This document shows, piece after piece, positions 26,218-33,061 of a DNA stretch of 33,061 bases (positions are counted from its first letter, which is position 1; every line of letters begins with the position of its first letter). The stretch is from assembly GCA_028715905.1 (NCBI GenBank), contig JAQUQV010000027.1, forward strand, positions 1 through 33,061, read 5' to 3'. The notes below the pieces were generated by a model. The model worked only from the letters and a program-made list of their open reading frames with translations. It made no database searches and was not told the DNA's origin. The stretch is from Kiritimatiellia bacterium (GTDB lineage: Bacteria; Verrucomicrobiota; Kiritimatiellia; JAAZAB01). The position numbers and the translations under genes are program-made.

Positions 26218-27612
26218 TCAGGTCGCGGCGTTTTGTTTTTTCAATGTTTTTTTCAGGCGTTGTACGTTTACTTTGCGGAGCGCGGTTTTTGACTTTGCCG
26301 CCAGCGCCGCGGCGGTGCCGGCGGCTTCGCCGACGGCGATGCAACAGGGCATGTAGCGCGTGGAGGCGAGCGCCTCATGGGTCACGGAAATACATCGCCC
26401 CGCAACCAGAATGTTCTCCCATCCTTTTGGCGTCAGACAGCGATACGGAATGTCATATGCTTTTTTCAGCGTGGTAAACCGCTGGCCTTCGGGCGCGTGA
26501 ATGTCAATCGGCGCCAGATTGCGGGCGATGGCATCCGGGAATTTTTTTGCCCGGCGCACGTCTTCCTCCGTCAATAAATAATCGCCAGTGATCCGCCGCG
26601 TTTCGCGCACGCCGACGGATACCCACCCGCGCCGGTCCAGTATTTTCCCCTTTTCAAATCCCGGGATATATTTTCTGGCGAACGCCTCCAGGGACGCAAG
26701 CTGTTTCAGGGATTCGGTTTCGGCAAGAGTCAAATCCCGCGCGTTTGTGCCGTCAACGTTTGCCACAAAACTGCCGTCAATTTCGCCCTTGTCCGTGCCC
26801 AGGCGTCCGTTGATCCAGACCGTGTCGTAATCAAAATGCAGATCGCCCTTTTTGCGGGCATTTTTCAGCATGCTTTTGAATCCGCTGGCCACGAAAAAGG
26901 GCAGGCGGTCGTCAATAAATTCCAGAATTTCGTCCGGATGTTTCCGGCGATAGGCGCGCATGAAATTCCATAATTTGCGCGTATTGACGCCTTCCATGAT
27001 CGGCCCCGTCAGGGTCATGCCCTGCGTCTGACCGTCGCTCTCCCGGCCGATTTCATAGGCGCATCCCGCCCGCGCGGCCACGTCGCCGTCGCCGGTGGCG
27101 TCTATGACGATTTTGGCGAGGACGGCTTCCCGGCCGGATTTGCTTTCCACGATCACCCCTTTCAGCGCGCGGTCCTTGACAACGGCGTCCGCAATCCAGG
27201 CGTGCAGGAGCAGTTTTGCGCCGGCCTCCTCCAGCATTTCGGCCGCCAGCATTTTAAAACGGTCCACGGAAAAGCCGATCAGCCAGCCGTTGGTTACCGG
27301 GTTGAAAAACTTCTGGATAATGCCGTTCTTTTTTTCCAGCCGGTCCAGGAATTCCTTCATGATGCCCTTGTGCAGGGCGGGGACATAAGCGCCGAACCAG
27401 TTCATGGGCACGGCCGTCGCCGTTCCGCCCAGGAAGCCGTTGGCCTCAATCAGGATGGTTTTGGCGCCGTTCCGGGCGGCGGCCACGGCCGCCGCGATGC
27501 CGGCCACTCCGCCGCCGGCCACGGCCACGTCGGTCTTGACTAACACGGGAATCCGGCGCGGTTTTTCCAGGATGTAATCATCATTCAGGATTGATTTCTT
27601 TTCTTTTTTCAT
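26218..27612 (-). CDS. FAD-dependent oxidoreductase (FAD_oxidored family), copy 1
   Basis: The product has 464 residues from the ATG at 27612; a frame extension to 27666 runs through the promoter/operator region and is rejected. It has VAGGGVAGIAAAVAAARNG, ILIEANGFLGGTATAVPM, VIDATGDGDVAARAGCA and NILVAGRCISVTHEAL, the PF12831 layout. It matches copy 2 (15183-16574) over its whole length, about two thirds identical by eye, so they come from one duplication. It is the first gene after the regulator and the palindromic operator, and so the likely lead gene of the operon. No clear Shine-Dalgarno precedes the ATG (GGTAATACCGCAT). Confidence 0.88.
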   Translation of the reverse strand: MKKEKKSILNDDYILEKPRRIPVLVKTDVAVAGGGVAGIAAAVAAARNGAKTILIEANGFLGGTATAVPMNWFGAYVPALHKGIMKEFLDRLEKKNGIIQKFFNPVTNGWLIGFSVDRFKMLAAEMLEEAGAKLLLHAWIADAVVKDRALKGVIVESKSGREAVLAKIVIDATGDGDVAARAGCAYEIGRESDGQTQGMTLTGPIMEGVNTRKLWNFMRAYRRKHPDEILEFIDDRLPFFVASGFKSMLKNARKKGDLHFDYDTVWINGRLGTDKGEIDGSFVANVDGTNARDLTLAETESLKQLASLEAFARKYIPGFEKGKILDRRGWVSVGVRETRRITGDYLLTEEDVRRAKKFPDAIARNLAPIDIHAPEGQRFTTLKKAYDIPYRCLTPKGWENILVAGRCISVTHEALASTRYMPCCIAVGEAAGTAAALAAKSKTALRKVNVQRLKKTLKKQNAAT

Positions 27613-27629
27613 ATGCGGTATTACCTGTT

Positions 27630-27641
27630 TATACATGTATA
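27630..27641. promoter_or_regulatory. Perfect 12-bp palindrome TATACATGTATA, candidate operator
   Basis: The palindrome lies 18 bases before the start of FAD oxidoreductase copy 1 and partly overlaps the predicted -10. Perfect dyads of this kind at a promoter, next to a GntR-type regulator gene, are usual operator sites. I found no second copy of TATACATGTATA in the gaps I read. Binding by the neighbouring regulator is inference. Confidence 0.5.
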
Positions 27642-27677
27642 GTATAATAATGCGTTTAATAATCAAGCTTTTTTTTT
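27639..27677 (-). promoter_or_regulatory. Candidate promoter for the long operon, with an A-tract upstream
   Basis: On the minus strand an A9 tract (27669-27677) leads to TTGATT (27661-27666) as -35, a 16-base spacer, and TACTAT (27639-27644) as -10; TATTAT at 27644-27649 is an alternative -10 with a poorer -35. The matches are only 4/6 each, but the AT-rich block stands out from the GC-rich surroundings. The A-tract resembles an UP element. Confidence 0.4.
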
Positions 27678-27701
27678 AGAAAATAATCCGCAGGCCGCGA
27701 A

Positions 27702-28829
27702 TTAAAGCATTCGGCCAACATTAATGTTGTTACAGCTTTCCCTGACAACAAGCGCGGGCGGGAGCGTTTCCTGGATGACACGGTTCGTTCGGTTATTGAT
27801 TTTTGATATAAGTATTGCCGCCGCTTTGCGGCCGATTTCACGGAACGGCTGGGCAATCGTCGTCAACGGCGGCACAAGCGTCTCGGTAAAGCTTTGATTG
27901 TCAAACCCGATTACGGAGATGTCGCCGGGAACGGAGAGGTTTTGAGCTTTTGCGGCGTTCATGGTCTCGCGGGCGATAAAATCATTAACCGCAAAAATGG
28001 CGGTGGGTTTTTTTTGCAGGAGGGCCATGGCCGTTTCGTAACCGCCGTGGCCGGGCTCGTTTCCAACCGGTTCCTCCATGCGAACGATCATGTTCGGATC
28101 AAGCACTTGTTTGTATTGGCCCAGGGCGTCCAGGAAACCGGCGTATCGGTCGTCCACGGCGGTGCAGTGCACCCCGAGGATCACGCCGATTTTACGGTGT
28201 CCCAGTTTAATCAGATGTTCGCCGGCGAGGAAGCCGCCCTGTTTATTGTCGGTTACGACGTAATCGGTTTCCAGGTCGCGGAAATACCGGTCAATCAGGA
28301 CAAATGGATAATCGGCGTGTTTGAGCTCGTAAATCATCTGGGCGTTGGCCCGGCCCCAGTTTGGGAAAATAATCGCCCCTTCCTCCTCCCGCTCCAGCAG
28401 CAGCAGCAGGTTGTCGTTTTCCTGTTTAATGCTGTGGCGGGAATTGAAGATGGAAAGCACCGCCCCGGCTTCGTCCAGAACCGAGGATATTCCCTCGTAA
28501 ATCTGGTGGTCCGAATCCTCCAGGCCGGGGATGATCAGGGCGATCCGGTTTCGCCGGAGAACGGAATGGAGGGCGGAAGGCCGCGCGACGAACGCGCCCT
28601 TCCCGGGCAGGACGCGGATAATTCCGTTTTCCCGAAGCAGGCGCAGGCCGGTGCGGACCGAGCCGCGGCTGATGCCGTATTTTTTGGACAGTTCAAACTC
28701 GGAAAGCAGCGGCGCATCCGGTTTCAGTTTTCCGCTGGCAATTTGCATGCGGATGTCATCCTGCATGGCGGCATAAACCGCGACCGGGTTTCTTCTGGCT
28801 GATTTTTTTTTCTGCGTTAATGAAGACAC
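27702..28829 (-). CDS. GntR-LacI hybrid transcriptional regulator (AraR-like layout)
   Basis: The product has 375 residues from a GTG at 28829 with GGAGAAGGATC upstream. Residues about 16-83 are a GntR winged helix-turn-helix (LLSEFELSKKYGISRGSVRT, then ENGIIRVLPGKGAFV). Residues about 93-370 are a LacI/periplasmic-binding-protein sensor (RIALIIPGLEDSD; GHRKIGVILGVH; AIFAVNDFIA; ISVIGFDNQSF; the PPLTTIAQPFREIGRKAA end). Such hybrids usually repress sugar operons until a sugar binds the C-terminal domain. It lies directly before the long operon and has its own promoter candidate, so it is the likely local controller. The inducer is unknown. A run of five Leu (near 130) comes from a short CAG-type repeat. 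Confidence 0.9.
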   Translation of the reverse strand: MSSLTQKKKSARRNPVAVYAAMQDDIRMQIASGKLKPDAPLLSEFELSKKYGISRGSVRTGLRLLRENGIIRVLPGKGAFVARPSALHSVLRRNRIALIIPGLEDSDHQIYEGISSVLDEAGAVLSIFNSRHSIKQENDNLLLLLEREEEGAIIFPNWGRANAQMIYELKHADYPFVLIDRYFRDLETDYVVTDNKQGGFLAGEHLIKLGHRKIGVILGVHCTAVDDRYAGFLDALGQYKQVLDPNMIVRMEEPVGNEPGHGGYETAMALLQKKPTAIFAVNDFIARETMNAAKAQNLSVPGDISVIGFDNQSFTETLVPPLTTIAQPFREIGRKAAAILISKINNRTNRVIQETLPPALVVRESCNNINVGRML

Positions 28830-28926
28830 GATGCTGATCCTTCTCCGGCTAATCCGGCCTGGCCGCTATTGCGCAAAATCATCGCCGCCATGCCTCGGCT
28901 TAAATGCCGGAACTGTTGCTTTAATC

Positions 28927-28954
28927 ATTTTATAACGTTGTCGGAACATATCAA
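28927..28954 (-). promoter_or_regulatory. Promoter candidate for the regulator gene
   Basis: The minus strand carries TTGATA (28949-28954, 5/6 of the -35 consensus), a 16-base spacer and TAAAAT (28927-28932, 5/6 of the -10). The -35 overlaps the stop codon of the M20 gene. About 97 bases of leader would precede the GTG. It lies in the 121-base gap 28830-28950, where I see nothing else of note. Confidence 0.5.
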
Positions 28955-30225
28955 TTGGTTTCCGCCCAGCGGCAGATTGCCACGGCAAAAATTTTTATGG
29001 ACTGCAGATATTCCGCAATCGGGAGCGCCTCGTCAATATGGTGCGCCTGCGCCAGTTCGCCGGGGCCCGCGATGAAGCTTGGGGTTTTCCCGATATTGTT
29101 CAAAATGCGCGCGTCGGCGCCGGAAGGCAGGCCGGTTATTTTCGGTTTTCCCTTTAATCCGGCGATCGTCCTCCTCAAAACGGAAACCAGCGGGTGGGCG
29201 GTGGATGTTTCATAGGGAGGCGTGTTCAGAAGCCAGATGATTTGCGGGGGATTTTTTTTCAGCCATTTATCCCGCCGGGCCGAATCCCGAACGCGCTTTT
29301 CCACTTCCGCCCGCACGTCCGGCGCATTTTCCGCGGGCAGGTATTTGACATTGATTTTAGCTTCGCACGCGGCCGGAATTATGGAGGCGCCCGTCCCGCC
29401 CGCGATTTGACAGCAGGTGATGGCCGGCGAGGGGAGGAGGGCGTGTTTTTTGGAGACCTGCCATTGCCGGTTCAAATCCTCCAGTGCCCCGAGAATCAAC
29501 ATCATTTTTTCAATGGCGTTCACGCCTTTGGATTTCAGGCTGGCGTGGGTGGTCAAGCCCCTGACCTGAATGCCGGCGTGCATGGCGCCGCGGTGGGCGC
29601 AGCAGATGGCCAGGCTGGTCGGCTCCGCGATCAGCGCCGCATCCGCCTTATACCCGCGTTCCACGCAGGCCAGCGTGCCGTTGCCGCCGCCTTCCTCGTC
29701 AACCACGCTCTGGAAAATGACGTCGCCGCGCAGTTTGATTCCGGCGCGCTTGATAATGCGCATGGCCATCAGCATGGCCGCGAGCCCGCCCTTCATGTCC
29801 ACTGCGCCCAGGCCGATCAGCCGGCCGTTTTCAATCTCGCCCCCATATGGATCATGTTTCCAGGCCGAAACATCTCCGGCGGAAACCGTGTCAATGTGTC
29901 CGTTGAGAATCAGGGATTTTCCGCCGCCGCGGCCCTTGAAGGTGGCCGCGACATTGGGCCGTCCATGATAGTCATGGCCGGGGTTGAAGTCGGCGTATTT
30001 TTTTATCCGCCGGTTGTCCGGCTCAAACACGTCCACGGCGGCGCCCAGTTTGCGCAGTTGGGCGGCCATGAATTGCTGGGCTTTCCCCTCGTTGCCGCGG
30101 ACACCCTGCTCAATTCCCCGCGAATCAAAAGCGATCATTTGCCGGAGGAGGGACAGCGCCTCCTCGCGGCAATGGTCGGCCAGAGCGGTCAATTGCGTGT
30201 CCACCGAGTCCAGACGGATACTCAT
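28951..30225 (-). CDS. M20 family peptidase/deacylase (ArgE/DapE-like)
   Basis: The product has 424 residues and no signal peptide. The di-zinc site of M20 enzymes is complete: His110 and Asp112 (LNGHIDTVSAG), Asp143 (AVDMKGG), the catalytic Glu177 and ligand Glu178 (VVDEEGGGNG), Glu201 (IAEPT) and a late His in AQAHHIDEA. Family members remove acyl groups from amino acids (ArgE), split succinyl-diaminopimelate (DapE) or cut dipeptides. The closeness to a class III aminotransferase gene (15 bases) suggests N-acyl-amino-acid or N-acyl-amino-sugar breakdown, but the substrate is not determined. The RBS is weak. Confidence 0.88.
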   Translation of the reverse strand: MSIRLDSVDTQLTALADHCREEALSLLRQMIAFDSRGIEQGVRGNEGKAQQFMAAQLRKLGAAVDVFEPDNRRIKKYADFNPGHDYHGRPNVAATFKGRGGGKSLILNGHIDTVSAGDVSAWKHDPYGGEIENGRLIGLGAVDMKGGLAAMLMAMRIIKRAGIKLRGDVIFQSVVDEEGGGNGTLACVERGYKADAALIAEPTSLAICCAHRGAMHAGIQVRGLTTHASLKSKGVNAIEKMMLILGALEDLNRQWQVSKKHALLPSPAITCCQIAGGTGASIIPAACEAKINVKYLPAENAPDVRAEVEKRVRDSARRDKWLKKNPPQIIWLLNTPPYETSTAHPLVSVLRRTIAGLKGKPKITGLPSGADARILNNIGKTPSFIAGPGELAQAHHIDEALPIAEYLQSIKIFAVAICRWAETN

Positions 30226-30240
30226 AGGATTTTTATATTC

Positions 30241-31611
30241 CTATTTTTCAACCGCGCCCAGCGCTTCATCCAGGATTTTCACGCCGATGTCAATTTCACC
30301 CTTCGTGATGACCAGGGGCGGCACGATATTCAATCGGTTGCCGAAATGGCCCGAGATGGTCAGGAGCAGACCTTTGCGCATCGCCGCCTTGACGACATTG
30401 ATGCTTTCAAACGGCTCCTTGGTCCGCCGGTTTTTGACCAATTCCATAGAAAGAATGAACCCCTTGCCCTGAACCTGGCCGATGATCTCGTGCTTCTCCA
30501 TCAATTCCTGGAGCCGTTCCAGGAAATAAGCCCCCATTTTGCGCACATGGTCAAGCAGTTTTCTCTTTTCAATCGTGGCAATCATGGCTAGCGCCGCCGC
30601 CGCGCCGACGGGGTTGCCCGAGAACGTGACGCTTTGATGAATGGGCTTGAGCACGTCCATGATCTTTATGGGCGCAAGAATGGCCGCATTCGGAATGACG
30701 CCGGCGGTGAACGCCTTGCCGACCATCATAATATCCGGATAAGTGTCAAAGGCTTCTATGGAGAACATCTCCCCGGAACGCCCCCAGCCCATCTGGATTT
30801 CGTCGTCAATGAGAAGCACGTCGTATTTTTCGCAAATGCGGCGCACTTCCTTCCAGTATTCAGCCGGAGGAACAATGTATCCGCCCGCGCCCTGCGCCGG
30901 CTCAAAGAGCAGGCCGGCCACCAGGTTCGTTCCTTTTTTGCGGTCAATCAGGCCCCAGGTCGGATCCTGAAACATGTTTTCAATATGTTTTGCGCAGAAC
31001 AGTTCGCAGCCCGGGTAACTGCGCCCGAACGGACAGCGGTAGCAGTAGGGGTAGGGGATGCGCACGGCTCCCGGCATGATGGGGAAAAAATTTTCCTTCA
31101 GGAAAGGGAAACAGGTTACCGACAAGGTGCCGTGCGAGCGGCCGTGATAGGCGCCCTGATAACAGAGAATGTAGGGCCGTTTTGTGCAGGCCTTTGCGAT
31201 TTTCATGCCAACTTCCACCGCATTGGTTCCGCCGGTATCATACTGCACCTTGCTGTTGTTTCTGAGCTTGCCCGGCGCCATCGCGACGAGTTTTTTCGCC
31301 AACTGCACCCTGACTTCAGTCGGCTGCTGGGCGGTGTGGTGCACCGTTTTCATCTGTTTGCAGGCCGCCTCAATCACTTCCTGCGGACAATGGCCGAGAT
31401 TGAGCGCCGCAAAACCCGAGGTCAGATCAAGGAAGGTGTTGCCGTCCACGTCCCTGACGAAAACGCCTTTGGCCTCCTTGATAACCGGCGGCAGGCCGGC
31501 GTAGTTGGCGAAACACAGGTCCCCCGCGGACTCGTATTTCTGCAAATCCTTGAGAATTTTAACGGCTTTTGGCCCGGGATACTTCTTGACATTAGGGCGC
31601 GTGATTTTCAT
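30241..31611 (-). CDS. Class III PLP-dependent aminotransferase (GABA/dialkylglycine aminotransferase-like)
   Basis: The product has 456 residues. The ATG at 31611 has AAAGGA at good spacing. Fold-type I class III motifs are present: DTGGTNAVE (125-133), YQGAYHGRSHG, the Asp270 region LLIDDEIQMGWGRSG, and the Schiff-base Lys299 in MVGKAFTAG. A Cys-containing stretch (YCYRCPFGRSYPGCELFC, 189-206) resembles that of archaeal-type 4-aminobutyrate aminotransferases. The probable job is transfer of an omega- or alpha-amino group to 2-oxoglutarate or pyruvate. It sits between a Gfo/Idh/MocA gene and the M20 gene in a close-packed group. The precise donor cannot be read from sequence. Confidence 0.9.
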   Translation of the reverse strand: MKITRPNVKKYPGPKAVKILKDLQKYESAGDLCFANYAGLPPVIKEAKGVFVRDVDGNTFLDLTSGFAALNLGHCPQEVIEAACKQMKTVHHTAQQPTEVRVQLAKKLVAMAPGKLRNNSKVQYDTGGTNAVEVGMKIAKACTKRPYILCYQGAYHGRSHGTLSVTCFPFLKENFFPIMPGAVRIPYPYCYRCPFGRSYPGCELFCAKHIENMFQDPTWGLIDRKKGTNLVAGLLFEPAQGAGGYIVPPAEYWKEVRRICEKYDVLLIDDEIQMGWGRSGEMFSIEAFDTYPDIMMVGKAFTAGVIPNAAILAPIKIMDVLKPIHQSVTFSGNPVGAAAALAMIATIEKRKLLDHVRKMGAYFLERLQELMEKHEIIGQVQGKGFILSMELVKNRRTKEPFESINVVKAAMRKGLLLTISGHFGNRLNIVPPLVITKGEIDIGVKILDEALGAVEK

Positions 31612-31682
31612 GTTGAAATCCTTTCTGTATTTTCTGACTTGCGAATCCTTTTCAGGCCGCGTTGTGTTTTTTTTCTCCTTTT

Positions 31683-32663
31683 TTATACTTTGACCGTTTT
31701 GTTTGTTTTAATTGATTGCAGAATCGCCAGGGCCGTTGCCAGGGATTTGCGCCCTTCCTGTCCGTCGCTGATTGCCGGCTCCCTGTTTTCGCGGACGCAC
31801 TTCAGAAAATAGGCGATTTCCTCGCGCACGCCGTCGCTTTCCTCAAAACAATGCTCTTCCGGGTGGCTCTCTTCGCGGCGCAGGCATCTCAGGTGGAACG
31901 GGTAGTCCAGCTTGCCCCAGATTTGCGCCAGGCCTTTTTCGTAGTGAACGTCAAGGTATTCCCGGCTGATCCTGCGGTCCGAGGTGCACCCGCCGCCCAG
32001 CGCGGCAATGGCGCCGTTTTTGAACCGGAGGGAGCAGATAACCGAATCCGGCAGGACCGGGTGCTTGAAAACGGCCCGGTTGCCTTCGGCGTAAACCCGC
32101 TCAACATCGCCCATCAGGTAGATGAGCGCGTCAAGCGCGTGGACAAAATTTTCCACGATAATCCCGGGGGTGCCTTTGGCCTGGAACTTCCAGCCGGGAT
32201 CGTCAACTTTCCAGAGCGGATAGGTGTAAACCGCCCAGAGCGGCAGGCCGAGGGCGTTTGATTTTTCCTTCAGGCATGAAAACGCCTTGGCAAACCTGTG
32301 CTTGAAAGCGATCATCAGCTTGACCTTGTTCTTTCTGCAGACCCTGATCATTTTATCGCAATCCTCCAGGCGGTGCGCCATGGGTTTTTCGCAATAAACA
32401 TGAATTCCGCGCCCGGCGGCCATCTCCACCGGGGGCAGGTGGAATTCCGGCGGGGTTACCACCACCACGCCGTCCATTTTTTCCGTGTCAAACATCTCCT
32501 TCATGTCGGCATAATATTTCGCATCCTGCAGAAAAGCGTCCGGGAAATTCCTTCTCCGGTCGCAGAGCGCCGCGATTTTAACCCCGGGAAACTCCCGGAA
32601 ATAGCCCGTTACAATCTGGCCCCACCAGCCCAGCCCAACCACTCCGATTCTGATTTCTTTCAT
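31683..32663 (-). CDS. Gfo/Idh/MocA family dehydrogenase
   Basis: The product has 326 residues. The ATG at 32663 is preceded by a strong GGAGG. It has a Rossmann motif GVVGLGWWGQ (7-16), the EKP motif at 92-94 (YCEKPMAH), and GIIVENFVHALDAL with His175 and Asp178. A Glu (171) stands where many members have Asp. It probably oxidises a sugar or cyclitol hydroxyl with NAD(P). It is the third and most divergent member of its family in this window, 21 bases after the URO-D-like gene. The 71-base gap after it (31612-31682) contains an extra AAAGGAG with no gene behind it. Confidence 0.88.
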   Translation of the reverse strand: MKEIRIGVVGLGWWGQIVTGYFREFPGVKIAALCDRRRNFPDAFLQDAKYYADMKEMFDTEKMDGVVVVTPPEFHLPPVEMAAGRGIHVYCEKPMAHRLEDCDKMIRVCRKNKVKLMIAFKHRFAKAFSCLKEKSNALGLPLWAVYTYPLWKVDDPGWKFQAKGTPGIIVENFVHALDALIYLMGDVERVYAEGNRAVFKHPVLPDSVICSLRFKNGAIAALGGGCTSDRRISREYLDVHYEKGLAQIWGKLDYPFHLRCLRREESHPEEHCFEESDGVREEIAYFLKCVRENREPAISDGQEGRKSLATALAILQSIKTNKTVKV

Positions 32664-32684
32664 TGCGCCTCCTGTATGTTGATT

Positions 32685-33061
32685 TTATTCGTAAAGGCCG
32701 TATTGCGCCAGCAGTTTTCTGGCAAATTTATAGTTTTCAAAACTCACCGAGGGCGGAACGGAATGGTCCGAGTGATAGATGTAGCCGCCGTTTTTCTTGG
32801 CCGGCGGCAGTTTGCGCCTGATTTCCCCCTCAATATCCGCGCGCGAGCCGCTCATTTTTTGCACGTCAATGTTCCCGACCAGCACGAGGCGTCCGGCGTA
32901 TAATTCTTTCAGCCGGCACACATCGTTGCCGGCTTTGGCCTCAATCGGCTGGATGGCCGTGACGCCGGCTTCCAGGGCCAGCGGCAGAACCTCGTCCAGC
33001 TTGCCATCGGTGTGATACATGACCGGAAGCCCCTTGGATTTAAAATAATCGCAAAGTTTTT
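32685..33061 (-). CDS. Uroporphyrinogen decarboxylase (URO-D) / corrinoid methyltransferase-like protein, 5' part outside the window
   Basis: Only the last 125 or so codons are present; the frame is open to the right edge (KLCDYFKSKGLPVMYHTDG). The HTDGKLDEVLPLALEAG, IQPIEAKAGND, RLVLVGNID and closing GGYIYHSDHSVPPSV segments match the C-terminal half of the URO-D superfamily TIM barrel. This branch, common in PVC bacteria, is usually a MtaA/MtbA-like or uncharacterised methyltransferase rather than the haem enzyme. No haem or corrinoid partner is visible here. It ends with TAA at 32685-32687. Confidence 0.8.
   Translation of the reverse strand, partial: KLCDYFKSKGLPVMYHTDGKLDEVLPLALEAGVTAIQPIEAKAGNDVCRLKELYAGRLVLVGNIDVQKMSGSRADIEGEIRRKLPPAKKNGGYIYHSDHSVPPSVSFENYKFARKLLAQYGLYE

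Noticed and set aside
28393-28411. Short CAG-type repeat as a phase-variable microsatellite
   Set aside because: Only about four units, in frame, coding for Leu residues in the regulator. Changes in number would not shift the frame.
29194-30591. A 465-codon open frame on the plus strand
   Set aside because: It is antisense to the M20 and aminotransferase genes, both with full catalytic motifs. No RBS or recognisable domain on the plus side.
30634-31812. A 392-codon open frame on the plus strand
   Set aside because: It is a shadow of the class III aminotransferase gene and the end of the Gfo/Idh/MocA gene, rich in Arg/Phe/His and with no family features.
1-33061. Mobile element, prophage or CRISPR content
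   Set aside because: No transposase, integrase, recombinase, phage structural gene, terminal inverted repeats or regularly spaced repeats were seen on either strand.

Overview
The window is one long gene train. All 20 protein-coding genes or gene remnants that I can support lie on the minus strand, so transcription runs from base 33061 towards base 1. No gene-free stretch exceeds about 125 bases. I see no tRNA, rRNA, insertion sequence, CRISPR array or transporter. GC is fairly high, with a strong GCG/GCC/CGG codon bias. The gene mix is four GH123/DUF4091-type secreted proteins, three Gfo/Idh/MocA dehydrogenases, two FAD_oxidored proteins, a URO-D-like protein, and CBM9-plus-barrel proteins. 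This mix suggests a polysaccharide-degrading bacterium of the Planctomycetes-Verrucomicrobia-Lentisphaerae (PVC) type, perhaps Lentisphaerota or Kiritimatiellota. That assignment is inference from gene content only.

Layout in transcription order. (a) 33061-28951 holds the C-terminal end of a URO-D/methyltransferase-like protein, a Gfo/Idh/MocA dehydrogenase, a class III aminotransferase and an M20 amidohydrolase. (b) 28829-27702 is a GntR-LacI hybrid regulator with its own promoter candidate. (c) An AT-rich promoter/operator region at 27630-27677 contains a perfect 12-bp palindrome. (d) 27612-9411 holds FAD oxidoreductase 1, a CE7-type esterase, an MmgE/PrpD protein, two tandem GH123-like proteins, a Gfo/Idh/MocA dehydrogenase with a Cys-rich insert, FAD oxidoreductase 2, a third Gfo/Idh/MocA dehydrogenase, a DegT aminotransferase, two amidohydrolase_2 paralogs (one without the metal ligands), and a secreted CBM9 plus TIM-barrel protein. 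(e) 9287-8122 holds a doubly deleted GH3 and a truncated alpha/beta hydrolase. (f) 8103-1 holds a discoidin-plus-GH123 protein that seems to start at ATA, then a very large secreted protein (GH123 + CBM9 + second barrel) that runs off the left edge.

Five gene junctions are 4-base ATGA overlaps and most others are gaps under 80 bases, so (d)-(f) could be one operon of about 27.6 kb controlled at 27630-27677. A working model, which is inference: six exported proteins bind and cut an N-acetylhexosamine-containing and partly acetylated glycan outside the cytoplasm. The cytoplasmic dehydrogenases, aminotransferases, FAD enzymes, lactonase-like amidohydrolases and MmgE/PrpD enzyme then process the unusual (amino- or keto-) sugar released. 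The transporter must be encoded elsewhere.
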